Origin: Pseudomonas fluorescens
GTDB taxonomy: Bacteria; Pseudomonadota; Gammaproteobacteria; Pseudomonadales; Pseudomonadaceae
Length of the DNA stretch: 34,978 nucleotides
Assembly (NCBI RefSeq): GCF_902497625.1
Contig: NZ_CABVGX010000028.1
Coordinates: 1-34,978 of the forward strand
Direction of reading: 5' to 3'
Shown here in pieces: positions 1-7,777 of this stretch. Within the stretch, counting starts at the first letter, position 1, and each line of letters begins with the position of its first letter. A program made the position numbers and the translations under genes. The notes below the pieces were generated by a model. It did not search any database. It was not told the origin of the DNA and saw only the letters and a list, made by a program, of their open reading frames with translations.

Positions 1-122
1 GGGGCTTGCCTGTGGTGAGGGGCCTGCCTGTGGTGAGGGGGCTTGCCCCCGTTGGGCTGCGTAGCAGCCCTAAAATCCTCGGGCCGCTGCGCGACCCAAC
101 GGGGGCAAGCCCCCTCGCCACA
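1..122. repeat. REP-type palindrome with preceding tandem half-units
   Basis: Positions 29-56 and 95-122 are inverted copies of a 28-base arm that differ at one base. They enclose a 38-base spacer with its own small hairpin (GCTGCGTAGCAGC). The arm core is GGGGGCTTGCCCCCGTTGGG, itself partly palindromic. Two 18-base direct units starting TGTGGTGAGGGG (11-28 and from 29) precede and merge into the left arm, and the window opens inside another unit. This is the arrangement of a REPIN, a pair of inverted REP sequences, of a kind common between Pseudomonas genes. It codes for nothing visible. It may be transcribed as a stem-loop, but it lacks a T-run and is not an obvious terminator. Confidence 0.75.
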
Positions 123-223
123 AAGGCCTGAAAGAACACAGTAAAACGTGCGCGATTCAACTTGCCCCATCCCGCGCCGACAAACTGGCAATATCAAGCC
201 TTTCGAAAGCGGAGATAACGGAC

Positions 224-985
224 ATGTCCCTACGCACCCTGCTCACTACTTTGCTGCTGACCTGTAGCTTTTCGGTCATGGCCGCCACCGAGATCGTGCC
301 ACTCAACTACCACACCAGCGCCGACATGCTGCCGATGGCGCAGGATTTCATTGGAAAGGATGGCCAGGTCAGCGCCTACGGCAATCAGCTGATCGTCAAC
401 GCCGATCAGCGCAAGATCGACGAACTTAAGGCCCTTGTCGCCCAACTCGATACCGCACCAAAGCGCCTGCTGATCACTGTCGACACCAATGAAAACAACG
501 TTCAGGGCGATCAGGGCTACTCGGTGAATGGTGCCAGACCGAGCCAGACCCGAATCATCAATCGCAGCACCAGCAGCCGTGACGGCGGCATTCAGCAAAT
601 CCAGGCCAGCGAAGGTACGCCGGCGCTGATCCAGGTCGGCCAGAGCGTGCCGCTCACCAGCAGCCGCACCGATTCCTATGGCGATCTGCAAAGCCAGACC
701 GAATACCGCAACGTCACTCAAGGTTTCTATGTCACCGCCAGCGTCACCGGCGACATCGTCCACCTGTCCATCAGCACCAATCGTGACCGCATGAGCCAGG
801 AACGTCCTGATGTAGTGAACGTGCAAAGCACCGACACAACCGTCACCGGACGCCTCGGCGAGTGGATCATGCTGGCTGGCGTCAATCGCCAGACTCAGGC
901 CGACAAACAAGGCCTGACCCGCAGCTACTCGACTCAGGGACGGGACGACATGACGCTGCGAGTGAAAGTCGACACACTGGACTAA
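224..985 (+). CDS. Small exported secretin-like protein (secretin N-domain)
   Basis: 253 residues, ATG start with GGAG at 211-214, 9 bases upstream. Residues 1-20 form a signal peptide with a hydrophobic core and a likely cut after VMA, so the product should be periplasmic or envelope-associated. Residues 22-85 match the secretin N1-type pattern: PLNYHTSADMLPMAQDFIG, then a short strand, NQLIVNADQRKIDELKALV and AQLDTAPKRLLITV. Residues from about 130 resemble the start of the secretin core (ALIQVGQSVPL, then TEYRNVTQGFYVTASV) and end with a GEWIMLAGV-like strand. Full secretins usually exceed 400 residues, so a complete outer-membrane pore seems unlikely. No type II, III or type IV pilus genes lie nearby. 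Function unknown; the family assignment rests on pattern recognition only. Confidence 0.8.
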   Translation: MSLRTLLTTLLLTCSFSVMAATEIVPLNYHTSADMLPMAQDFIGKDGQVSAYGNQLIVNADQRKIDELKALVAQLDTAPKRLLITVDTNENNVQGDQGYSVNGARPSQTRIINRSTSSRDGGIQQIQASEGTPALIQVGQSVPLTSSRTDSYGDLQSQTEYRNVTQGFYVTASVTGDIVHLSISTNRDRMSQERPDVVNVQSTDTTVTGRLGEWIMLAGVNRQTQADKQGLTRSYSTQGRDDMTLRVKVDTLD

Positions 986-1026
986 ACCTCCAAAAACTGA
1001 CCGACAAGTCGTATTAGACCAAAGAT

Positions 1027-1050
1027 GTAGTGCTTGAAAAAAAGCACTAC
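1027..1050. other. Perfect 9-bp hairpin after the secretin-like gene
   Basis: GTAGTGCTT at 1027-1035 pairs with AAGCACTAC at 1042-1050 across a GAAAAA loop. It lies 42 bases after the stop of the secretin-like gene. No T-run follows on the plus strand, so a standard intrinsic terminator is not supported. It could protect the 3' end of the upstream mRNA. Confidence 0.45.
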
Positions 1051-1457
1051 AAAACGTTTGACGATCTAAAAAAGCAAGGGCATGATGGCCTCGCTCCCGC
1101 TAATCAGGGGCCCTGGCAAGGGCCTTCGAAGCGATGCTCGCACCTACCCCGCGAGCCGTTTCGTGTCTGTACCGCCCACAAGGTGTGTTTGACGAGGTTG
1201 CCGACTGGAACGAAGTTGTCCCGAGGGACGGAAGCGTAATTAGGTAACCCGGCTCCACGCTGATGTTTGCATCAAGGCCCACGACGCCCGCATGCGCTCG
1301 CCAGTTCGCCCTTACCTGCTCACTTCCCCTCGAGCCCATCGTTCATCCCGTCGCCACCCCCGCCGAATCCGACTTGACCGCCTAAGCTTCTGGTCAGCGA
1401 GCGCATAGCTTCCACCGCAGAACCACTTCCATACAAGACGCGACGAGGTTTTTCCCC
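1051..1457. other. Gene-free leader region upstream of aceA
   Basis: About 400 bases without a convincing gene; the short open frames here overlap on both strands and lack ribosome sites. A small hairpin GGCCCT-GGCA-AGGGCC lies at 1109-1124. No -35/-10 pair with good spacing stands out. A long 5' leader or distant operators for aceA are possible but not shown. Confidence 0.5.
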
Positions 1458-2783
1458 ATGGCACTGACACGCGAACAGCAAATTGCAGCCCTCGAAAAAG
1501 ACTGGGCTGAAAACCCGCGCTGGAAAGGCGTGACACGCGCTTACTCCGCTGCCGACGTCGTCCGTCTGCGTGGCTCGGTTCAACCTGAGCACACCTTTGC
1601 AAAAATGGGCGCCGAGAAGCTCTGGAACCTGGTCACCCAAGGCGCCAAGCCGTCCTTCCGTCCTGAGAAAGATTTCGTCAACTGCATGGGCGCCCTGACT
1701 GGCGGCCAGGCTGTACAACAAGTCAAAGCCGGTATCCAGGCGATTTACCTGTCGGGCTGGCAGGTTGCTGCGGACAACAACTCCGCCGAATCGATGTACC
1801 CGGACCAGTCGCTGTACCCGGTGGACTCGGTTCCAACCGTGGTCAAGCGCATCAACAACTCGTTCCGTCGTGCTGACCAGATCCAGTGGAAAGCTGGCAA
1901 AGGCCCGGGCGACGAAGGCTACATCGACTACTTCGCTCCAATCGTAGCTGACGCTGAAGCCGGTTTCGGCGGCGTACTGAATGCTTACGAGCTGATGAAG
2001 AGCATGATCGAAGCAGGCGCCGCCGGCGTTCACTTCGAAGACCAACTGGCTTCCGTGAAAAAATGCGGCCACATGGGCGGCAAGGTACTGGTTCCTACCC
2101 AGGAAGCTGTACAGAAGCTGACCGCTGCCCGTCTGGCAGCTGACGTTGCCGGCACACCGACCATCATTCTGGCGCGCACCGACGCTAACGCGGCAGACCT
2201 GCTGACGTCCGATTGCGACCCGTACGACCAGCCGTTCGTGACTGGCGAGCGTACTCAGGAAGGCTTCTACAAAGTGCGCGCCGGTCTCGACCAGGCCATC
2301 GCTCGCGGCCTGGCTTACGCGCCGTACGCTGACCTGATCTGGTGCGAAACCGCCAAGCCGGATCTGGACGAAGCTCGTCGTTTCGCCGAAGCGATCAAAA
2401 AGGAATACCCGGACCAACTGCTGTCGTACAACTGCTCGCCTTCCTTCAACTGGAAGAAAAACCTGGACGACGCGACCATCGCCAAGTTCCAGCGCGAACT
2501 GTCCGCCATGGGCTACAAGCACCAGTTCATCACCCTGGCCGGCATTCACAACATGTGGCACAGCATGTTCAACCTGGCGCACGACTACGCCCGCAACGAC
2601 ATGACGGCCTACGTGAAACTGCAAGAGCAAGAGTTCGCTGACGCTGCCAAGGGTTACACCTTCGTGGCTCACCAGCAGGAAGTGGGCACCGGCTACTTCG
2701 ACGACATGACCACTGTAATTCAAGGTGGCTCGTCTTCGGTAACCGCGCTGACCGGTTCGACTGAAGAAGAACAGTTTCACTGA
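1458..2783 (+). CDS. aceA: Isocitrate lyase
   Basis: 441 residues, ATG with GAGG at 1445-1448. It splits isocitrate into succinate and glyoxylate in the cytoplasm, the first step of the glyoxylate shunt used for growth on acetate and fatty acids. The signature KKCGH lies at residues 201-205, with catalytic C203 followed by MGGKVLVP. ADAEAGFGG (164-172) and NCSPSFNWKK (about 324-333) are the metal and glyoxylate binding stretches. Length and sequence fit the shorter AceA class found in enterobacteria and many fluorescent pseudomonads rather than the roughly 530-residue form known from P. aeruginosa. It is a single-gene transcript, closed by the terminator at 2851-2880. The partner malate synthase is not in the window. 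Confidence 0.97.
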   Translation: MALTREQQIAALEKDWAENPRWKGVTRAYSAADVVRLRGSVQPEHTFAKMGAEKLWNLVTQGAKPSFRPEKDFVNCMGALTGGQAVQQVKAGIQAIYLSGWQVAADNNSAESMYPDQSLYPVDSVPTVVKRINNSFRRADQIQWKAGKGPGDEGYIDYFAPIVADAEAGFGGVLNAYELMKSMIEAGAAGVHFEDQLASVKKCGHMGGKVLVPTQEAVQKLTAARLAADVAGTPTIILARTDANAADLLTSDCDPYDQPFVTGERTQEGFYKVRAGLDQAIARGLAYAPYADLIWCETAKPDLDEARRFAEAIKKEYPDQLLSYNCSPSFNWKKNLDDATIAKFQRELSAMGYKHQFITLAGIHNMWHSMFNLAHDYARNDMTAYVKLQEQEFADAAKGYTFVAHQQEVGTGYFDDMTTVIQGGSSSVTALTGSTEEEQFH

Positions 2784-2850
2784 TTGGCATAGCCTGAACA
2801 AACGGCCGCTGCGGACCGAATAAAAAGCTAACCGCAACGCCGCACATCTG

Positions 2851-2880
2851 ACGCCCCGACTGGTTCGGGGCGTTTTTTTT
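2851..2880 (+). terminator. Intrinsic terminator of aceA
   Basis: ACGCCCCGA at 2851-2859 pairs with TCGGGGCGT at 2865-2873 around a 5-base loop, followed by eight T (2873-2880). It lies 68 bases after the aceA stop and before the convergent MFS gene. Confidence 0.93.
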
Positions 2881-2936
2881 CCTGCGATTCGGTGGACGCC
2901 ATCAACCCCTGCAGGAGTCAAAGGCTGCGAATCGCC

Positions 2937-4154
2937 TCAGCGCCTGTTCGGCAATGCATCGCGGGGGACCAACGCTGTTCTTGCCGCAACCAGAAGGCAA
3001 CTTCCTCCAAACAGAATCGCCACCAGACCATAAAGACTCCAGCTCAGCTGGAAGCCGACCCCGGCGATCAATGATGCGCCCACCCCTACGGACACCATCC
3101 TCGCGCCTGCCAGCACAGTCGGGATAAGGGAAAAGAGGCTGGCTTGGGTTTGCAAGGTGGTTTTCTCAGAGATCAGCGCGCTGATGTAAGTGATGCTGAG
3201 AATCTCACCCAGCGTCCAGAAGAAAACGAAGGCCAGGATCAGCACTGTTTGCTCAAAAAAAGCGTAGGCGCCGAATCCCACACCGTAACAAATCGCCGCC
3301 AGCGATAAATTTGAGAGCGCACCGAAACGGGACGTCAGCGCTATCAGTGGCTGCGTCAACAGGATGACCAGAAATGCGTTGACGATACCGACAGCACCGA
3401 ACAAGCCGGCAGCCTTCCCCTCCGTCACCAGATCGAGCCATAGTGGCAACTGGTACTCACGCTGCGCATCCAACACGGACAGTGCAAAAAACATGGCGCC
3501 GGCAATCAACACGATCCTCGGCACATCGACCATCGCACCGAGGGAAACTCTCCCGGTCTGAGGGGCAGCTTTCTGGCCCTCCGGCAGCGTCAGAAATACA
3601 CTGGCGAGCACGCACGCCACGCTTACGGCCATTGCAAACTGAATCAGGTAGAGGCTGTCGAGACCCAGCAAATACCCCCCCACCACGAACAGCAGCCCGC
3701 CGCCCAGGTTGCTGGCCAGATGCAAATAACCAAAAGAAGCAATGCGGTTGTTTTCATTCGCCGCCAAGGATGTGAGGACACTGAATACCGGCGTAATCAT
3801 CCCCGCGCACAGCATGAACATCAGCACCAAAGCAATGGAGACAAACGATGAGCTGAACAACGAAGCGAGCAGCAAGAAAAACGATGAACAGGAAGAAGTC
3901 CAGACTAAAAGCGCCCGGAAGGAACAGCGACCGACCAGCGCACCACCCAGCAGATTGCCCACCAGGTAGAACGCTGACATCAGCGTGATCATCCATGCGA
4001 CCGTTGCACTGTCGAATTGATAGTGACGCTGGAAGAACAGGGCTGCGAAAGGTCCCAACGCGTTGGCCATGACGAACATCAACCGGAGTAAAACGATATT
4101 GCGCATGCCTGCTGCCAGAGGGGTCCCGAGTAATCTCTTCACTTTTTGGATCAC
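2937..4154 (-). CDS. MFS transporter
   Basis: 405 residues with about twelve hydrophobic segments and a polar central loop near residues 190-212, the usual 6+6 layout of the major facilitator superfamily. NALGPFAALFFQRHY (31-45) and NRIASFGYLHLASNLGGG (136-153) are MFS-like helical stretches, and the second resembles the region around helix 5 in drug exporters. The longest frame starts at a GTG (4154) with only a weak GGCTAG upstream, so the start is uncertain; an internal ATG at residue 17 is an alternative. The gene stands alone, opposite in direction to aceA and nuo, in visibly less GC-rich sequence. It could export a small molecule or drug; the substrate cannot be read from sequence. It sits beside a dehydrogenase relic, which suggests a leftover of a larger acquired segment. 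Confidence 0.85.
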   Translation of the reverse strand: MIQKVKRLLGTPLAAGMRNIVLLRLMFVMANALGPFAALFFQRHYQFDSATVAWMITLMSAFYLVGNLLGGALVGRCSFRALLVWTSSCSSFFLLLASLFSSSFVSIALVLMFMLCAGMITPVFSVLTSLAANENNRIASFGYLHLASNLGGGLLFVVGGYLLGLDSLYLIQFAMAVSVACVLASVFLTLPEGQKAAPQTGRVSLGAMVDVPRIVLIAGAMFFALSVLDAQREYQLPLWLDLVTEGKAAGLFGAVGIVNAFLVILLTQPLIALTSRFGALSNLSLAAICYGVGFGAYAFFEQTVLILAFVFFWTLGEILSITYISALISEKTTLQTQASLFSLIPTVLAGARMVSVGVGASLIAGVGFQLSWSLYGLVAILFGGSCLLVAARTALVPRDALPNRR

Positions 4155-4400
4155 CTAGCCGTTATGCGAATGCGCAGCGCTGGCAGGGGCACTGCCGCTA
4201 CTGAGGAAATAAGTCACCTTACCTAACAAAAAAGTACAATCACATTCGGAAATCCATCGCTCAAACGCTTAAAGGAAAAATCCTTAACGCCCGGCAGAAA
4301 GCTCTGTAGGACCGGTCTGGAAATCAATCAGACGTTTATGGAACGAATTAATCAGTTCTCACAAATCGCCCCGAAACCAGATAGGCAACACCGCCCACAG

Positions 4401-4457
4401 TCATCGTGGATGACGGGGGCCGACCTGGTTATTGATGGAGGGTACAGCTGTATATGA
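4401..4457 (+). pseudogene. 3' relic of a short-chain dehydrogenase/reductase gene
   Basis: Read in the frame ending at the TGA at 4455-4457, the sequence gives SSWMTGADLVIDGGYSCI. This matches the C-terminal signature of SDR-family oxidoreductases (S-S-W/Y-x-T-G-x-x-L-x-V/I-D-G-G-Y). The same frame stays open back to 4227, but upstream of about 4400 it no longer resembles SDR sequence, and a TAA sits at 4224-4226. The glycine-rich NAD site and the YxxxK active site are absent, so this is a fragment and not a functional enzyme. The first four fifths seem to have been deleted next to the start of the divergent MFS gene. Confidence 0.65.
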
Positions 4458-4543
4458 AGGCTTGACCTGCCTGTCTGCGACTTGCAGTAACCGCTATATA
4501 AGACAACTTCCCACTCAATCGCCCGTTAAACACTTTGAAAATC

Positions 4544-4613
4544 GCCACAAACAGTATTGATTATCATTTAGCCTCAACTTTGTTCGTTACATTTGCCACA
4601 AAACAATATTGAT
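4544..4613. repeat. Near-identical direct repeats upstream of nuoA
   Basis: GCCACAAACAGTATTGAT (4544-4561) and GCCACAAAACAATATTGAT (4595-4613) differ by one inserted base and one substitution. Their starts are 51 bases apart, close to five helical turns, about 100-160 bases upstream of the candidate -35. This is the look of a pair of regulator sites, but no known binding protein can be assigned. Confidence 0.5.
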
Positions 4614-4704
4614 GAAATGCCGGCTAATGCCCGCATCGCATGGTCTGCGGGGTTTTCGGGGGGTGGTATGTCCCTAATCTGCCAAATAATTTCGCTATCT
4701 GAAT

Positions 4705-4733
4705 TTTACTTGCAGGGTGTTTAGCCATAAAAT
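4705..4733 (+). promoter_or_regulatory. Candidate sigma-70 promoter for the nuo operon
   Basis: TTTACT (4705-4710, 4 of 6 consensus bases) and TAAAAT (4728-4733, 5 of 6) are separated by 17 bases. Initiation near 4740 would leave about 80 bases of leader before the nuoA ATG at 4820. It is the best pair found by eye in the spacer; a promoter further upstream is not excluded. Confidence 0.5.
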
Positions 4734-4819
4734 CAGCGTGATTGATTGCTGCGACATATCGTCACTGCTTTGTTCTATTCAAGCTCAGAGACCTTTGCTC
4801 TCTGTTAAGGATTATCAGC

Positions 4820-5233
4820 ATGCCCGAAGCGACAGGACTCATGGCCCACAACTGGGGCTTTGCCATTTTCCTTCTGGGCGTGATCGGCCTGTGCGCCTTC
4901 ATGCTGGGCGTCTCCAGCCTCCTCGGGTCAAAAGCCTGGGGTCGCAGCAAAAACGAACCGTTTGAGTCGGGCATGCTACCTACAGGTGGCGCCCGCTTGC
5001 GGCTCTCTGCCAAATTCTATCTGGTCGCGATGCTCTTCGTGATCTTCGATATCGAAGCCCTCTTTCTCTTTGCCTGGTCTGTGTCCGTCCGCGAAAGCGG
5101 CTGGACCGGATTCGTCGAAGCTCTCGTTTTCATAGCAATTCTGTTGGCAGGTCTTGTCTACCTGTTCCGAGTGGGCGCCCTTGACTGGGCTCCGGAAGCT
5201 CGTCGCAAGCGGCAGGCGAAGCTGAAACAATGA
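4820..5233 (+). CDS. nuoA: NADH-quinone oxidoreductase subunit A
   Basis: 137 residues starting at MPEATGLMAHNWG. I chose ATG 4820 because AAGG (4807-4810) lies 9 bases upstream; the frame is open further up but without family similarity. Three membrane helices: about residues 12-34, 66-88 and 98-117. Conserved NEPFESG (45-51) lies in the quinone-site loop, and FVIFDIEALFLFAW with D77 and E79 is the acidic helix of the proton path. It is an integral membrane subunit of complex I at the junction of the membrane and peripheral arms. First gene of the nuo operon. Confidence 0.96.
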   Translation: MPEATGLMAHNWGFAIFLLGVIGLCAFMLGVSSLLGSKAWGRSKNEPFESGMLPTGGARLRLSAKFYLVAMLFVIFDIEALFLFAWSVSVRESGWTGFVEALVFIAILLAGLVYLFRVGALDWAPEARRKRQAKLKQ

Positions 5234-5243
5234 GGCTTTGGCG

Positions 5244-5918
5244 ATGCAATACAATCTCACCAGGATCGACCCCGATGCTCCTAACGAGCAGTATCCGATT
5301 GGCGAGCGGGAAACCGTTTCCGATCCGTTAGAAGATCAAGTCCACAAAAACATTTTCATGGGCAAGCTCGAAGACGTGCTTAACGGCACGATCAACTGGG
5401 GGCGCAAGAACTCCCTGTGGCCGTACAACTTCGGTCTTTCGTGCTGCTACGTGGAAATGACCACCGCCTTCACGGCGCCCCACGACATCGCGCGCTTTGG
5501 CGCCGAAGTTATCCGGGCATCACCGCGTCAGGCGGATTTCATGGTTATCGCCGGTACCTGCTTCATCAAGATGGCGCCGATCATTCAGCGTCTCTACGAG
5601 CAAATGCTCGAGCCTAAATGGGTGATTTCCATGGGTTCGTGCGCCAACTCCGGTGGCATGTACGACATCTACTCCGTCGTTCAAGGGGTGGACAAGTTCC
5701 TGCCCGTGGACGTCTACGTGCCTGGCTGCCCGCCCCGCCCTGAAGCTTTCCTGCAAGGCTTGATGCTCTTGCAGGAGTCGATTGGACAGGAGCGTCGTCC
5801 GCTTTCCTGGGTCGTCGGCGATCAAGGCGTGTACCGCGCCGAGATGCCTTCGCAAAAGGAACAGCGCCGCGAACAGCGTATCGCAGTCACCAACCTGCGC
5901 AGCCCCGACGAAGTCTGA
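5244..5918 (+). CDS. nuoB: NADH-quinone oxidoreductase subunit B
   Basis: 224 residues. ATG 5244 is preferred over the TTG at 5238 because GAGG (5232-5235) is 8 bases upstream of the ATG; the site overlaps the nuoA stop. Peripheral-arm subunit that carries the terminal [4Fe-4S] cluster N2, which passes electrons to quinone. The ligands are visible as C67-C68 (GLSCCYVEM), C133 (GSCANSGG) and C162 (PGCPPRPE), with the spacing of the E. coli protein. The N-terminal extension of about 30 residues is polar. Confidence 0.97.
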   Translation: MQYNLTRIDPDAPNEQYPIGERETVSDPLEDQVHKNIFMGKLEDVLNGTINWGRKNSLWPYNFGLSCCYVEMTTAFTAPHDIARFGAEVIRASPRQADFMVIAGTCFIKMAPIIQRLYEQMLEPKWVISMGSCANSGGMYDIYSVVQGVDKFLPVDVYVPGCPPRPEAFLQGLMLLQESIGQERRPLSWVVGDQGVYRAEMPSQKEQRREQRIAVTNLRSPDEV

Positions 5919-5990
5919 TCCAGTCCTGCTTCTTTTATAGAACGAGAACCTGGCTTCATTCTTTACGTTGACCGAAAGCGATAAATAACC

Positions 5991-7775
5991 ATGACTACAG
6001 GCAGTGCTCTGTACATCCCGCCTTACAAGGCAGACGACCAGGATGTGGTCGTCGAACTGAACAACCGTTTTGGCCCCGAGGCGTTCACCGCCCAGCCGAC
6101 CCGTACCGGCATGCCGGTGCTGTGGGTTGCCCGCGCCAGACTCGTCGAAGTCCTGACGTTCCTGCGTAACCTGCCCAAGCCGTACGTCATGCTCTATGAC
6201 CTGCATGGCGTGGACGAGCGTCTGCGCACCAAGCGTCAAGGGCTGCCGAGCGGCGCCGACTTCACCGTGTTCTACCACCTGATGTCGATCGAACGTAACA
6301 GCGACGTGATGATCAAGGTTGCCTTGTCCGAGGGCGACCTCAGTGTGCCGACGGTGACCGGCATCTGGCCGAACGCCAACTGGTACGAGCGTGAAGTGTG
6401 GGACATGTACGGGATCGACTTCAAAGGTCACCCGCACCTGACCCGCATCATGATGCCGCCGACTTGGGAAGGTCACCCGCTGCGCAAGGACTTCCCTGCC
6501 CGCGCCACCGAGTTCGATCCGTTCAGCCTGACCCTGGCCAAGCAACAGCTCGAGGAAGAAGCCGCGCGCTTCAAGCCTGAAGACTGGGGCATGAAGCGTT
6601 CCGGCGCGAACGAAGACTACATGTTCCTCAACCTCGGCCCGAACCACCCTTCCGCGCACGGTGCGTTCCGTATCATTCTGCAGCTGGACGGTGAAGAGAT
6701 CGTCGACTGCGTGCCGGACGTCGGTTACCACCACCGTGGTGCCGAGAAGATGGCCGAGCGTCAGTCCTGGCACAGCTTCATCCCGTACACCGACCGGATC
6801 GACTACCTCGGCGGGGTGATGAACAACCTGCCGTACGTGCTCTCGGTCGAGAAGCTGGCCGGCATCAAGGTGCCCGAGAAAGTCGACGTCATCCGCATCA
6901 TGATGGCCGAGTTCTTCCGGATCACCAGCCACCTGCTGTTCCTGGGAACGTACATCCAGGACGTCGGCGCCATGACCCCGGTGTTCTTCACCTTCACCGA
7001 CCGCCAGAAGGCGTACACGGTGATCGAAGCCATCACCGGTTTCCGTCTGCACCCGGCCTGGTACCGCATCGGTGGCGTTGCCCACGACCTGCCGCGCGGC
7101 TGGGAAAAACTGGTTAAAGATTTCGTCGAGTGGATGCCAAAGCGTCTGGACGAATACCAGAAGGCCGCACTCGACAACAGCATCCTCAAAGGCCGGACCA
7201 TCGGCGTCGCCGCCTACAACACCAAGGAAGCCTTCGAATGGGGCGTCACCGGTGCAGGCCTGCGTTCGACCGGTTGCGATTTCGACCTGCGTAAAGCGCG
7301 TCCTTATTCCGGCTACGAGAATTTCGAATTCGAAGTGCCGCTGGCCGCCAATGGCGATGCCTATGATCGTTGCATCGTCCGCGTCGAAGAAATGCGCCAG
7401 AGCATCAAGATTATCGAACAGTGCATGCGCAACATGCCGGAAGGCCCGTACAAGGCGGATCACCCGCTGACCACGCCGCCGCCGAAAGAGCGCACGCTGC
7501 AGCACATCGAGACCCTGATCACGCACTTCCTGCAAGTTTCGTGGGGCCCGGTCATGCCGGCCAACGAATCCTTCCAGATGATCGAAGCGACCAAGGGCAT
7601 CAACAGTTATTACCTGACGAGCGATGGCGGCACCATGAGCTACCGCACCCGGATTCGCACCCCAAGCTTCCCGCACCTGCAGCAGATCCCTTCGGTGATC
7701 AAAGGCAGCATGGTCGCGGACTTGATCGCGTACCTGGGTAGTATCGATTTCGTTATGGCCGACGTGGACCGCTAA
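5991..7775 (+). CDS. nuoCD: NADH-quinone oxidoreductase subunit C/D fusion
   Basis: 594 residues. Residues about 30-190 are the NuoC domain (30 kDa) with its signature around WYEREVWDMYGIDF (131-144) and HPLRKDFP (162-169). From about 210 the NuoD domain (49 kDa) follows, starting NLGPNHPSAHG (214-224) and containing HHRGAEKMAERQ (247-258), and it ends IDFVMADVDR. NuoD forms much of the quinone pocket against NuoB. The C-D fusion is usual in gammaproteobacteria such as E. coli and Pseudomonas. ATG 5991 has no strong Shine-Dalgarno site. A 72-base gap separates it from nuoB, longer than most in this operon. Confidence 0.97.
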   Translation: MTTGSALYIPPYKADDQDVVVELNNRFGPEAFTAQPTRTGMPVLWVARARLVEVLTFLRNLPKPYVMLYDLHGVDERLRTKRQGLPSGADFTVFYHLMSIERNSDVMIKVALSEGDLSVPTVTGIWPNANWYEREVWDMYGIDFKGHPHLTRIMMPPTWEGHPLRKDFPARATEFDPFSLTLAKQQLEEEAARFKPEDWGMKRSGANEDYMFLNLGPNHPSAHGAFRIILQLDGEEIVDCVPDVGYHHRGAEKMAERQSWHSFIPYTDRIDYLGGVMNNLPYVLSVEKLAGIKVPEKVDVIRIMMAEFFRITSHLLFLGTYIQDVGAMTPVFFTFTDRQKAYTVIEAITGFRLHPAWYRIGGVAHDLPRGWEKLVKDFVEWMPKRLDEYQKAALDNSILKGRTIGVAAYNTKEAFEWGVTGAGLRSTGCDFDLRKARPYSGYENFEFEVPLAANGDAYDRCIVRVEEMRQSIKIIEQCMRNMPEGPYKADHPLTTPPPKERTLQHIETLITHFLQVSWGPVMPANESFQMIEATKGINSYYLTSDGGTMSYRTRIRTPSFPHLQQIPSVIKGSMVADLIAYLGSIDFVMADVDR

Positions 7776-7777
7776 GC

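Larger units (their letters stand above)
4155..4819. other. AT-richer spacer between MFS gene and nuoA
   Basis: 665 bases without an intact gene. It holds the SDR relic (4401-4457), two near-identical direct repeats (4544-4561 and 4595-4613), a weak Fur-like sequence at 4556-4570, a small stem followed by GTTTT (4630-4655) and the likely nuo promoter (4705-4733). The composition is clearly more AT-rich than the flanking genes. Confidence 0.7.

Noticed and set aside
1374..1420. TTGACC as -35 of an aceA promoter
   Set aside because: No acceptable -10 hexamer at 16-18 bases; the nearest candidate is too far.
1320..2921. 533-codon minus-strand frame opposite aceA
   Set aside because: Shadow of aceA, no ribosome site or recognisable domain.
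4462..4500. TTGACC / TATATA as a promoter before nuoA
   Set aside because: The hexamers are separated by 27 bases, far outside the sigma-70 range.
4555..4570. Anr/FNR box upstream of nuo
   Set aside because: TTGAT is followed by four bases and then ATTTA, not ATCAA; only one half-site is good.
5520..7676. 718-codon open frame on the minus strand across nuoB-nuoCD
   Set aside because: It lies wholly antisense to well-supported nuo genes and shows no family motif; long antisense frames are expected in high-GC codon-biased genes.
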